Source: Papilionanthe hookeriana x Papilionanthe teres (taxonomy: Eukaryota; Streptophyta; Magnoliopsida; Asparagales; Orchidaceae). Taken from it: a stretch of DNA of 64,000 nt. Below, piece after piece: positions 11,034 to 21,076 of this stretch. The first letter of the stretch is position 1, and every line of letters begins with the position of its first letter. Below the pieces are notes generated by a model. That model had not been told where the DNA came from, did no database searches, and was given only the letters and a program-made list of their open reading frames with translations. The translations under genes and the position numbers were made by a program. Location of the stretch: NCBI GenBank assembly GCA_022702705.1, contig CM040427.1, positions 14,593,625 to 14,657,624 of the forward strand, given 5' to 3'.

Positions 11034-12126
11034 ATGGATTCCAACACCATAGAAACCCCAAGATTTAGTGTTTTCAATAAACCAAAGTTCATCAGTTTTG
11101 AGGCGCAGTGTTTATTCAAAAAGGTGATGATGAAGAGGAGGATTATCAAGGAAGGAGGTTTTGTAAATCAATTTATGGATAATCCTACTACAAGAGTTCA
11201 AGAGATAGTTGTGCAGAGGCGTTTGGAAGTGTTATGCTACACTATCACCGCGGTTATCGTTCCTGTTGTGAAAGAATTCTATGCAAATCTTCATGGGATC
11301 AATCAAGGATTCGTCTATGTGCGAGGTAGGTTTGTACCATTCACTCCTTCGAAGATAATGAGAATGTGTTTATCTGCCATCATTCAAATTTGGATGCGAC
11401 GAGAGACAATATGAATCAAGTTTATTGTTATGTGACGAACGAAGGTGAAGATTGGGAGATTAGAGACAACGACTATGTAATTTTTTCTTCTGCATCTTTA
11501 AATCTGGTGTCAAAGCAATGGCATTACTTCATTTTTGTAAAGTTGCTTCTAACTTTAAAAATTAGTAAAGTGACTAAGGAGAGTGCTATTGTAAATTATT
11601 GTATTTAAACTGGAAGGTCGATCGATATTGGTACAATCATCATGAAATCTGTATTGGAATTGATTATTCATGGATCTAAATATGGGCTTCGACATCCTTC
11701 CACCATATTTCTTCTTGGCAGCCAGTCACAAGTTCCATATGAGAGTTAGGAATTCTTCTCTAGAGGCCTATTGATCCAACCAATCTTTATGACTGTCAGG
11801 CAATAGGAGATGAAAGTGATATGAGCCTCATTGCTGATCAACCATCTTAGAGTTCACAGCCTATTCAGCCTTACTTTCCTGAAAGTTCCAGAGTTATTCT
11901 AACAAAGATCAAGAAGTTGGAGAAAGAGGTACAAAATCTTATAAATGCTATTAATAATATCTTTGATTTATTTGATCACTTAGGTTGGAGGATGAAATAA
12001 CAGTTTCATCATACTAGGAAAATTGAAGTGAATTTGATAAATTTGTTGAAGAAGAATACTGTGATTGCTGAGGATTCATTAATGAATTTCCATATCGTCC
12101 CTTCTATAATCTGTTTGCGCATCGTC
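11034..12126 (+). pseudogene. Element B extra ORF 1 (Athila env-like / plant transposon protein domain), 3' truncated
   Basis: The ATG at 11034 opens MDSNTIETPRFSVFNKPKFI. Family landmarks follow: RRLEVLCYT, VPVVKEFYANLHG, VYVRGRFVPFTPSKI, a frameshift near 11370, EDWEIRDNDYVIF and ESAIVNYCI. This is the putative plant transposon protein domain found downstream of pol in Athila elements, often called env-like. I see no transmembrane segment or signal peptide that would support a true envelope. The C-terminal coiled-coil segment (NAINNIFDLFDHLGWRM) is present near 11943-11997. The ORF ends at 12126, where sequence switches to gag of element C. Confidence 0.75.
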
Positions 12127-12730
12127 ACTGCGCTTAATAATAGATCTTCTGGAGCTCTTCCCAGTAATGTGAGATCAATCTAAAAGATCAAAACAAAGAG
12201 CAAATTAAGGCTATTCAGTTAAGAAGTGGAAAGGAATTAGAAACAAGAGTGCAAAAAAAAGTTAAAGTTGAGAAAGAGAAGGTAGATATTAAAAAAGGTT
12301 CTAATAAGATATATCCATACTTAGAATATCTGCTTGAACCAATGAAATTACTATTGAAAAGCCACCTCCTCCGTTTCAAAGATTGAAAAAACAAAATAGG
12401 GATAACAGATTTATGACAATTTTAGAAATCCTTAAGAAATTTACGGTAAATATTCCCTTTGTTGAAGCATTAGAGCAGATACCTGATTATTTGAAGTTTG
12501 TGAAGGATATTCTTATAAGGAAAAGAAAGTTGACAGATCACGAGACTGCTTCACTTAGCGGAGAGTGTAATGCAATTATTCAGAAGAAGCTTCCCAAAAA
12601 ACATAAAGACCCTGGTAGTTTCACTATCCTGTATGCTATAGGTGATAAATTTTTAGAAGAGTTTTATGTAATCTATGAGCTAGTATTAATCTTATGCCTT
12701 TATGAACTTTTAAAAGATTGGGAATAAGAG
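12127..12730 (+). pseudogene. Element C gag C-terminus and protease N-part (broken)
   Basis: Gag C-terminal motifs (SSGALPSNV, AIQLRSGKEL) are followed by 12383-12727 with EILKKFTVNIPFVEALEQI and KDPGSFTI. The catalytic protease loop (DLGAS in relatives) is lost to a frame change near 12655-12690, where the reading becomes IYELVLILCLYELL. Confidence 0.75.
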
Positions 12731-13305
12731 AAATTTCACCTACATCTGTGACTATTCAGTTGGCTGATAGTACCATTACTTATCCTAAAGGAGTGGTGGA
12801 AGATGTGTTAGTGAAAGTGGATACATTTATCTTTCCTGTGGATTTTATTGTATTAGATATGGAGGAAGATAAAGAAATTTCAAATATTTTGGGAAGACCA
12901 TTCCTTGTTAATTGGAGAGCTATGATTGATGTTCAAAAAGGAGAATTAACTATGAGGGTTAACGATCAAGAGGTGACCTTTAATATTCTGAAATTTATGA
13001 AATATCCCTCAACAGAAAAAGATGATGAATGCTTTCGAATGGAAATCTAAGATTATTTGAGTGATGATCATTTTAAAGTAGTGTTAGAAGAGAAAATAGA
13101 ATATGAAAATGTGGAGTGTGAGGATGAAAGTGAAATAGAAAATGATTTTGATGATATGGAGAATGAAGAGTTAGACTACGTTCAGGGAAGATTTGAAATG
13201 TTGGATACTATGGAAAGTGGTGATAAAAGTTTAATTCCATCTATCATAAATCTTCCTGAATTTGAGATGAAAATTCTTCATAATCATTTGAAATATATGT
13301 TTTAG
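12718..13305 (+). pseudogene. Element C protease C-part and acidic linker
   Basis: A long open piece reads ISPTSVTIQLADSTITYPKG, FIFPVDFIVLDMEEDKEI and ILGRPFLVNWRAMIDV, then after a TAA at 13048 the acidic linker YENVECEDESEIENDFDDM. The piece is nearly identical to the matching part of B but lacks several of its nonsense codons. Confidence 0.8.
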
Positions 13306-13399
13306 GAGAATCATCTACCTTACCAGTCATTGTATCTTTAGATTTGGATGAATATCAAGAACAGAAGTTATTGGAGACTTTAAAATGATACAAAAAGGC

Positions 13400-14310
13400 T
13401 TTTGGTTGGACCTTAGCAGATATTAAAGGAATCAGTACTTCGATTTGTATGCACAGAATTTTGTTGGATGAATAACATAAACCAAGAGCTGATCCATAAA
13501 GGAGACTGAATCCAATGATGAAAGAAGCAGTTAAGAAGGAAATTTTAAAATGAGTTGATGTTGGAATTATTTACCTAATTTCAGACAGTGCTTGGGTAAG
13601 TCCAATTCATTGTGTTCCTAAGAAAGGAGGAGTGACTGTTGATGTAAATGAACGAAATGAAATTATACCAACAAGACAAATTAATGGTTTGCGAATTTGT
13701 ATTGACTATAGAAAATTAAATGCCGCCACCAAGAAAGATCACTTTCCTCTTTCTTTTCTAGATCAAATGTTAGATAGACTTATCGGACACAAGTACTTTT
13801 GCTTTTAGATGTATAAATTGGTTATCATCAAATATATATTGCTCCCGAGGATCAAGAGAATACTACATTTACTAGCCCTTACAGAACTTTTGATTTTCGA
13901 AGAATGCCCTTTAGATTATGTAATACACCTGCAACATTTCGAAGATGCATGATGTCTATTTTTATTAATCTAATAGATAATGAAATAGGAGTATTCATGA
14001 ATAATTTTTTGTATTCGGAAATTCATTTGACATATGTTTGAATAATTTAGAAAACATTTTGGAGCTTTGCGAGAAAATAAATTTAGTTCTGAATTGGGAA
14101 AAGTGTTAATTTATGGTTGCAGGAGGAATTGTGCTTGGGCATAAAATTTATGAACTTAGTATGGAGGTAGACCCTGCAAAAATTCAGGTTACTGAGAAAT
14201 TACCACCTCCTACTACTGTGAGAGGGGTAAGAAGTTTCTTAGGACATGTTGGATTTTACAGGCGTTATATTAAATATTTTTCGAAAATTATTAAACCTTT
14301 GTGCTGACTT
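13400..14310 (+). pseudogene. Element C reverse transcriptase, catalytic Asp pair mutated
   Basis: Landmarks: GISTSICMHRILLDE, AWVSPIHCVPKKGGVTVD, ICIDYRKLNAATKKDHF and MPFRLCNTPATFRRCMMSIF. The catalytic box near 13993-14010 reads VFMNNF where element D has VFMDDF, so both catalytic Asp codons are changed to Asn (GAT to AAT). The thumb region GVRSFLGHVGFYRRYIKYF lies in 14113-14307. Confidence 0.85.
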
Positions 14311-15142
14311 TTAGAAAAAGATAAAAGATTTGATTTTAATGAAGAATGTTTGAATGCCTTTGAACTATTAAAAGAAAAACTAATCACTACCCTTATAACT
14401 GTTTCACCTAATTGGGAAAGACCATTTGAACGTATGTGTGATGTCAGTGATTATGCGATTGGAGTTGCTTTAGGGCAAAGGTAAGATAAAATGTTCAAGG
14501 TTATTTACTATACTAATAAAACTCTTAATGAACCTCAGATTAATTATACCACTACTGAAAGAGAATTATTAGTTATAGTGCATGCCTTTGAAAAGTTTAG
14601 ACCGTATCTGATTAGAACTAAATGCATGGTGTATACTCGGCCATTCAGACTATCAAATATTTAATGCAAAAGAAGGATGCCAAACCAAGACCGATCGATG
14701 GATAATTCTAATGCAAGAATTTGACTTTATAATAGTTGATAGGAAATGATGTGATAACCAAATTGCTGACCATCTGTCTAGACTGGAGTATTATAAATTA
14801 TCTGAATTTGAGAAGGAAATTAATGAAACTTTCCCTGATGAGCAACTTTATACCAATATGGAAAGGAATTTGCCTTTGTATGCTGATACTGTGAATTATA
14901 TTGTAAGTGATATTGTACCACCTGATTTAACAAGGCAATAATAAAAGAAATTTAGATATGATGCTAAATTTTATTTTTGGGATGAGCCTTACCTATATAA
15001 ACAGTGTAAGGATCTTATTATTAGAAGATGTGTGTCGTATGAAGAAACTGAACCAATTATTCAGAGATGCCATGATTCTGAATTTGGAGGACATTTTGGT
15101 GTTGATAAAACTGCTTATAAGATTTCGCAATCTGGATTTTAT
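14311..15142 (+). pseudogene. Element C RNase H and integrase N-terminus (broken)
   Basis: The RNase H segment includes RMCDVSDYAIGVALGQR and TTERELLVIVHAFEKF with frame changes near 14640 and 14690. The integrase start includes the zinc-binding HDSEFGGHFGVDKTAYKI before the break at 15142. The frame 14958-15167 overlaps it in a different register. Confidence 0.8.
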
Positions 15143-15630
15143 CTTCTTCCATATCAAGTACAATTAAGTCTACAGGGAAGATAAATTTATCCACTTTTAC
15201 AAGTACATCCTTTATAACTTCTTTAGGATAAGTAATAGATCAATCAGCTAATTGCAGGGTTACAGTAGTAGGAGATATCTCTCTTAAATCTAACCTTCAA
15301 AAGATGGATAAAGGAATGAGATTAATACTAGCTCCTAAATCACATAAAGCCTTACCCTAAAATTTCTCTCAAATAGCACAAGGTATAGTGAAACTTCCAG
15401 GGTCTTTGAGCTTCTGAGGAAGCTTCTTTTGAATTATTGCACTACATTCTTCACTAAGTGCAACAGTTTCATAAGCTTCAAATTTCTTTTTTTTATTTAA
15501 AATATCTTTCATGAATTTAGCATAACTAGGCATTTGTTCCAAAGCTTCAACAAATGGGATATTGATTGTAAACTTTTCAAATATTTCAAAAAATTTTGAA
15601 AATTATTGATCAAGCTTTTGTTGTTTAAGT
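15143..15630 (-). pseudogene. Protease of the inverted block (probably belongs to D)
   Basis: The minus strand reads ALCDLGASINLIPLS near 15311-15355 with an intact catalytic DLGAS, then ISPTTVTLQLAD, SITYPKEVIKDVLVKVDKF and VDLIVLDMEE at the break. The remaining ILGRPFL segment is missing on both sides of the breakpoint, so about 300 bases were lost relative to element C. Confidence 0.8.
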
Positions 15631-16980
15631 CTTTAAGGAAAATGAGGTGGTATTCTTTCTACATCCTTTCTAGTTGGAGAAACAGATTGTTCTTCTTTTT
15701 CAGAAACAGTTTCTTTATGTCTCTCTATTTTTTCCAACTCTTTCTCATTTTCAACTTCATTTTGAGTTATTTCCTTTAATTCCTTTCCACTCCTCAATTG
15801 AATAGCTTTAATTTGTTCATGAACATTATCTTTAGGATTTATTTCAACATTACTAGGGGGTGTTCCTTGAGTTCTATTAATAATTACATTAGCAATTTGT
15901 CCCATTTGATTCTCAATATTTCTTATCAGCACATTTTGACTTTGTAATTGATTACCCATTTGTAAAATTAATTCTTCTATAGACAACTTCTTTTCCTTAA
16001 ATTGCTGATTAAAACTAGGAGGATAAGGTGGTCAATAGTTTGAATTTCCTTGATTATTCCAATTTCCAGTTGGGTTTATCTGATTATTTCCCCATTGAGG
16101 ATTTCCATTATTCCAGTTAAAATTTGGGTGATTTTTCCAACCTGGATTATAGTAATTAGAATATGGATTATTATTTTTTCTAGCTATAACTTGTAATATT
16201 TCTAAAGATTGAGAATCATTCATATTTTCTAAATTTTCATTATTCATATGAGGTATTTAGGACATATTCATAGAATAGTTATCCAATTTCTTAGATATCG
16301 CAGCTACTTGAGAGGCTAAAATAGAAAAGACAACATTATCATGAATATTAGCCACTCTTTTACGATTTAGCCTTTCAAAAGGCCATTAAAATTTATTAGT
16401 TGCCATTTTTTCAATTAATACATAAGCTTCGTCAAATGATTTTTCCATTAATGAACCTCCAGCAGCAACATCAACTATAGATCTAAGAGAGACTATTAAT
16501 CTAATATAAAATGTTTGAATGATTAACCAATTTGGTAATGCATGGTGTGGACACTTCCTAAAGAGTTCTTTACATCATTCTCATGCTTCATAAATTGTTT
16601 CTCCCTCATATTGAGTAAACGAAGTTATATCATTTCTAAGTTTGACAGTATTAGAAGGAGGAAAATATTTAGCCAGGAATATTTTTGTCATTTCTCCCCA
16701 AATTTTAATAGATCCTAAGGCTAACGAATTTAACTACATCTTAACTTTATCCCTTAAAGAAAAAGAAAAATTCTAAGTCTAATAGCATCATCTGATACAC
16801 CATCATAATTGAAAGTAGCACAAAGTTCTAAAAAACTTACTAGATGTAAATTTGGAGCCTCATTTGGTGATCCACCAAAGTGATTATTTTGCACCATTTG
16901 TATTATAGCAGGTTTAAGTTTAAATGAATTTGCTGCTATAGCAGGTGAACCGCGATTTTAAATATACTTATATATTTAAG
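15630..16980 (-). pseudogene. Gag of the inverted block (broken)
   Basis: Minus-strand pieces 15633-15986 (MSIEELILQMGNQLQSQN, NVEINPKD, KAIQLRSGKELKE) and 16032-16247 (NNPYSNYYNPGWKNHPNFNW) are gag C-terminus. The core SLRDKVK, DEAYVLIEKMATNKF and NHFGGSPNEAPNLHLV can be followed through 16380-16960 with stops and frameshifts. It is clearly different from B/E gag in its C-terminus (Glu/Lys-rich ENEKELEKIERH), which fits a separate subfamily. Confidence 0.8.
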
Positions 16981-17011
16981 AATTCGATGCCACTATTAAA
17001 GATATAAATCC

Positions 17012-17035
17012 TCAGCAACAGTGCCAAAAACTTGA
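17012..17035 (-). other. Primer-binding site remnant, minus strand
   Basis: The plus-strand text CTCAGCAACAGTGCCAAAAA is the reverse complement of a mutated tRNA-Asp primer site (TTTTTGGCACTGTTGCTGAG). It sits immediately beyond the LTR end at about 17040, as expected for a 5' LTR. Confidence 0.75.
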
Positions 17036-17039
17036 TTAG

Positions 17040-18730
17040 GAGCGTAATTTTAATTAGTAACAATTAAATATTATAAACTTTTGATCGTAGAGTTACCTTT
17101 AAATGCAAGTATACATATCGCTCAAGTAATACAGGGCTCTAGTGGAGTCCTGGTTATGGATCCCACAGGGAAAAATATTAAAGCCTACGAACTAGGATTA
17201 TATAAACTAAGTTAAAATTACAACAAAATCGAATTTGTCTATCTGTCACTAATATGAAATCGATAATAAAGTTCTTATATCTAAACTAGTTCTACTAATA
17301 GATTACTAATACTACTAAAGTTAAGTTCAAATATATATTAGCAAGAATCTTTCTCCTTTGTTAAGATATTTAAGTGAAATGATAATTAGAATTACTTTTA
17401 TATGTGTTGTGCCAAATTGGAGCATACCTATTATTTACCCTTTGGTCCAGGCATAAAGAACATTGACTAATCATATGTTTGGTTACCGAATCTACGGCTA
17501 GGCTGGGAGGATACTGACTCTCACTTTGGAGCTTCCACGTTCCCCTTGCCTGAAGGCTAACAATCTACACCTCAGCACCCAAACGATAGGACCGAATTGA
17601 GGATTTTAGCCTGTCACTCTAAAATCTCCAATTCTATGTCCGATTAATATTATTTCCCTATTTATTTGCACTTCTCCTTTTAAGGATTTACCAGTCTACC
17701 TTTCAAAGAGAAATGCGATACATACTAGATAAGAATTTTTAGCCCACGGCCAGGTCTTAAAATGCTTCACATATTTTAACAATACAAAATGGCCAATTCG
17801 TATAGTAAAGTAAGTTTAGGAGTAGTGTCATCACAACTTCTTTATATTTTATTTAATAGACTAATTCATTTAATCATTTCACAAAAACATCAAAACATGG
17901 AGAAAGACAGAACAACTACTCAGAATTCATGGAAAGGATGAAATGAAACTTGGATTTCATATAATAAAGTAAAGTTCTACAAACTATAGTAAATAAACAC
18001 TACTTATCTCAAATTCTCCCCAAGAAAACTCTTTGAACTTCTTCTGGATTTCTTCCTTTCTTACAGCACACGAAATTCTCCTTTGAAATGGCAATGCAGA
18101 AGAGATCTCTTACTTCCCTTCCACTCTTACAATCCCTCGAAGAATTCCTCACAAAATCTCTATTTGAACTCACTACTCACTAAATAACAACACTAATGAC
18201 TCACTAATAAACTCTTTAGAACACTTTGGACTCACTAGTAATCACGTAGAAGACACTTTTTTCGGCCTAATTTGGTTCTTTTTAAAGTTGTAGAAGAATC
18301 TCTAAGGGTTTTGCAAGCACCCCTTTGAAAATCGTCCACATTCGACGTATTTCTGGAAAGAACCATCGATCCCGCTGTCGGCGGCCTCGAGCTCGCCGTC
18401 GGCGGCCTTCTAGAAACAGTACTTTTTAAACAAGCCCTGTTGTCGGTAGCCTCGATCTCCGCAGTCAGCGGCCTTCCTTGGAATTAATTCTGAACTCTCG
18501 AGAAAATCACGCCGTCGGCGCCATCGACCTCGCCGTCGGCACCTTAGGTCAATTTTGCATAATTTGGTCTTTTTTGCTCCAAATTTGCGCCTTTTTGCAT
18601 ATTTTCGCTCCTTTGTCCTTAAATCTTCATACCTTCAGAAAAACACCAAAAATACCCTTCTTTAAAGTGCAATATCATCAAAATCAGTATAAAATAGGCA
18701 TGCAAATCTTAACCTTTTTTTCTTGGGTCA
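17040..18730 (-). mobile_element. LTR of the inverted block (Athila, D-type), shared by two internal regions
   Basis: On the minus strand this LTR of about 1.69 kb starts TGACCCAAGA at 18730 and ends near 17040. It has the common terminal block (plus-strand CAAGTAATACAGGGCTCTAG, 17122-17141) and a GC-rich U3 cluster at 18365-18545 of the CGCCGACGGCGAG type shared with element D. It is flanked by a PPT and 3' UTR on one side and a primer site and gag on the other, so it served both as 3' LTR of one internal region and 5' LTR of the next. Confidence 0.85.
18365..18545 (-). promoter_or_regulatory. GC-rich U3 repeat cluster, D-type
   Basis: Repeated plus-strand units GCTGTCGGCGGCCTCGA, CGCCGTCGGCGGCC and CGCCGTCGGCGCC are the reverse complements of the CGCCGACGGCGAG units in the D LTR. 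The cluster contrasts strongly with AT-rich surroundings. Confidence 0.6.
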
Positions 18731-18765
18731 AAATGCCCCAAACTTAACTATTACTTGTCCTCAAG
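18731..18765 (-). other. Polypurine tract and adjacent short palindrome, minus strand
   Basis: Read on the minus strand: ACTTGAGGACAAGT (14-base imperfect palindrome with ACTTG/CAAGT arms), then a short spacer and AAGTTTGGGGCATTT directly before the LTR start TGACC. The same order occurs before the LTRs of D (28932-28967) and F (45366-45402). Confidence 0.8.
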
Positions 18766-20096
18766 TAATCCTTAATACTACATAAAAGTTATGATTCATT
18801 GTAGTAAAGTTTTAATTCAGAAGTACTATAATTTTGATTTAAATAAATATTATAGTAAGAATTCACAGAAAGATTTTCAAATAATTAAATTAATTTTGCA
18901 GGTATAAGGCAATATAGTCATCAAGTTTAAGAGTTCTAGTTTTCTATTCATTTTAAGAATGACCATATGTTGCAATATTAATTCACTTAGAATATTCAGA
19001 AGATAGGAAATTCATGAAGAAATTATAAGTAAGAAACTAATCATAAATATAAGTTCAGAAATGTTTTTAGTTTTTCATTTAGGTTAATCCAAGTGAAGCC
19101 AATTTTTGATAAGGCATATCCTCAAGCTTCTCCTCACTTTTTTTCTTTTCTTTTTCTTTTCTTTTAGGGATTGTTTTTCAATCCTTTTTCTTTTTCTTTC
19201 TTTTTTTTTTCTTTTCTTTTTCAAGTGAGGATTACTATATCTGGATAGCCTGTTAATAATTTTGAACATTACTCTTCTTTTCCTAAATTTGAAACTTTCA
19301 AACATTCTTTACCTTACATGTACTTCATAGTTTTTATATTATTGAATCTCAATTTTTTCTTTCTCAACTAAATTCCTAAGATTCTTAATATTTCAAAATA
19401 TAGTTTTCCTTACTTTAAATAGTTAACTATAGTCTTATCTTCTTATACTAAATATCTTAATCTACAAAATTAATTTTCATTATCAAAAATATTTCTTTGA
19501 ATCTTTTACAATATTTAGATAAAATCTAAATATAGTTATCTAAATTAAATTTTATCACAAAAATCATAATAATAATTTTTGAAAATATATTATTTGAGAA
19601 AATATAGTAGTTAAGATTTTTCTTCCCGCCCCCAAACTTAAAATTTTCTATAAATAGAAATAGTACATGGGTGAAAGATAAATTCTAAATATAAAATTCA
19701 TACCTTTGCACTTTAGGCATTTTCTTTTTCTCTGAAATTTTTGCAGGTTCTTCTCAAAATTTTAACTTCAATTGACCTGTAATATTAAGAACCTTTCTAC
19801 ACACATAACAATTTAAAATTTGCTGGGGTAATGAAATTTTAAAATAAGTATATAAAACTAAACATCAAACAAAAACAACTAACTACACTACACAGGACAT
19901 ATGCATTTCACAACACAAAACACACAATTTACTAATTTAAACTAAACAGTTCACAATTACAATTACAATCACAAATATCACAAACATCCAGAAATAAAAA
20001 TGCAAACTACAAAACTATCCCACATCACAAAAAATAAAGCATAGTCCACCGAATACCATATAAATCAAAGTATATCAAACAAAACAAACAAATACA
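18750..20096 (-). other. Athila 3' untranslated region, minus strand
   Basis: AT-rich noncoding sequence lies between extra ORF 2 and the PPT. It contains the conserved anchor (minus-strand TATCCAGATATAGTAATCC at 19230-19250), a purine run (19136-19228), and CCTCAAGCTTCTCCTCAC on the plus strand at 19110-19130. I see no credible ORF; the 73-residue Lys-rich frame 19084-19305 is only the purine run read through. Confidence 0.7.
19136..19228 (-). other. Conserved internal purine run (minus strand)
   Basis: The plus strand is almost pure C/T (TTTTTCTTTTCTTTTTC repeated), so the minus strand carries a long A/G run. Matching runs flanked by the same anchors lie at 28501-28560 in D and 44903-44960 in F. 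Possible roles are a second plus-strand primer or a processing signal; neither is shown. Confidence 0.5.
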
Positions 20097-21076
20097 TCAC
20101 ATCACATCTAAAATCTCAATCATCGAATTCCCATACAACGTCCTCATCACCCTGGTCAACAGGAGATTGGGCTGATACTGAGTATACTTGGGGCACTCTG
20201 GAAAAGTCACATCTGGCTCTCCTCGGTAGTATCTAGCCTGAGCATCATAATAAGACATCTCAAAATCTGAATGCCTCTGAAGATACACACTATCATGATC
20301 ATGTCTTCTCTCCAGCTCTTCAATCCTATGATCAATTCATTCCATTTTTTCATCCAGCTGTTCAAAACTTTTCCTCTACAGGGTCATGGCATTCATTAGA
20401 TCATATAAAGTAGGAGGACTAGAGGCAGGAGGGTCATAGCTAGTAGAAGGGATATCTCTACTAGTTGAAGGTTCTTTGCTCCTACTCCCTGATCTCCATT
20501 CTTCATGGGATGTATAAGTCTTAATATTTCCTTTACTAATGGGTTTCATAGGAAAAACTTATCCCTCATCATCCCTTGCTTTAACTCCAGATAGTTGGCA
20601 AAGTGCATAAATGAGGCCAGGATGCCCTAAATATCCACTTGTCTCACTCCTCGTAGTAGCCATAATATTCTTATAGATTATTCTCCCCACATTAATGCTT
20701 CGATTGTTCTGAATACAAAAATTCAGAACAGCTCTCTCTAGAGACTTCACTATGATGGTAAGTCAGTAGCATAGTCGAACAGATGAAATAATATCATGCC
20801 TTAGCAGTGGCATTCATCATGGACAATAAAATGTTAATCCGTTCACAATTTTTAATTTTCCAAACACCTCTCCCATCAGTGAGAAAGTCGATAACATCGT
20901 TCAACGGACCTTCCATTGTTCCAAATGTTTCAAACTCGCTATAAAAATAGTCGTGAAGCTCGTAAAAAGAGTTAATGCAATTAGCACTAAATTCAACAGA
21001 AAATCCCCTTACTTTGACTGCCACATCCTCAAGTTGAGTAAGATTGGAGTAGAAACCTCTAACAACTTCAAATAAA
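20097..21076 (-). pseudogene. Extra ORF 2 of the inverted block (Athila env-like), N-terminus lost
   Basis: Minus-strand pieces 20794-21090 (VVRGFYSNLTQLED, AVKVRGFSVEF, FETFGTMEGPLNDVIDFLTD, WKIKNCERIN, MMNATAKA), 20559-20750 (VLNFCIQNNRSINVGRI, SGYLGHPGLIYALCQL) and 20097-20288 (YLQRHSDFEMSYYDAQARYY, VTFPECPKYTQY) collinearly match extra ORF 2 of element D. The N-terminal part before VVRGFYSN is cut off at 21076. Confidence 0.85.

Larger units (their letters stand above)
12127..15142 (+). mobile_element. Element C: Athila gag-end to integrase fragment, + strand
   Basis: The sequence jumps from extra ORF 1 of B into gag (TALNNRSSGALPSNV) and runs through protease (12600-13000), RT (13400-14300), RNase H (14350-14800) and the integrase start (14950-15142). 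It is very close to B in sequence, for example in the acidic linker around 13100-13180. LTR, PBS and 5' gag are absent. The right end stops after the SGFY peptide of integrase at the inverted block. Confidence 0.85.
15143..21076 (-). other. Inverted block: minus-strand extra ORF 2 - 3' UTR - LTR - gag - protease
   Basis: Read on the minus strand the block holds, in order, extra ORF 2 (21076 to 20100), a 3' noncoding region, PPT (about 18731-18746), an LTR (18730 to 17040), a primer site, gag (16960 to 15630) and protease (15620 to 15143). Both flanks are + strand Athila pol: integrase start of C on the left, the linker just after protease of D on the right. The protease is exactly what D lacks. 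This is best explained by inversion of a segment of a tandem array. Confidence 0.75.

Noticed and set aside
19084..19305. 73-residue Lys/Arg-rich minus-strand ORF
   Set aside because: It is the conserved purine run read through; no start context or homologous frame in the D or F copies.
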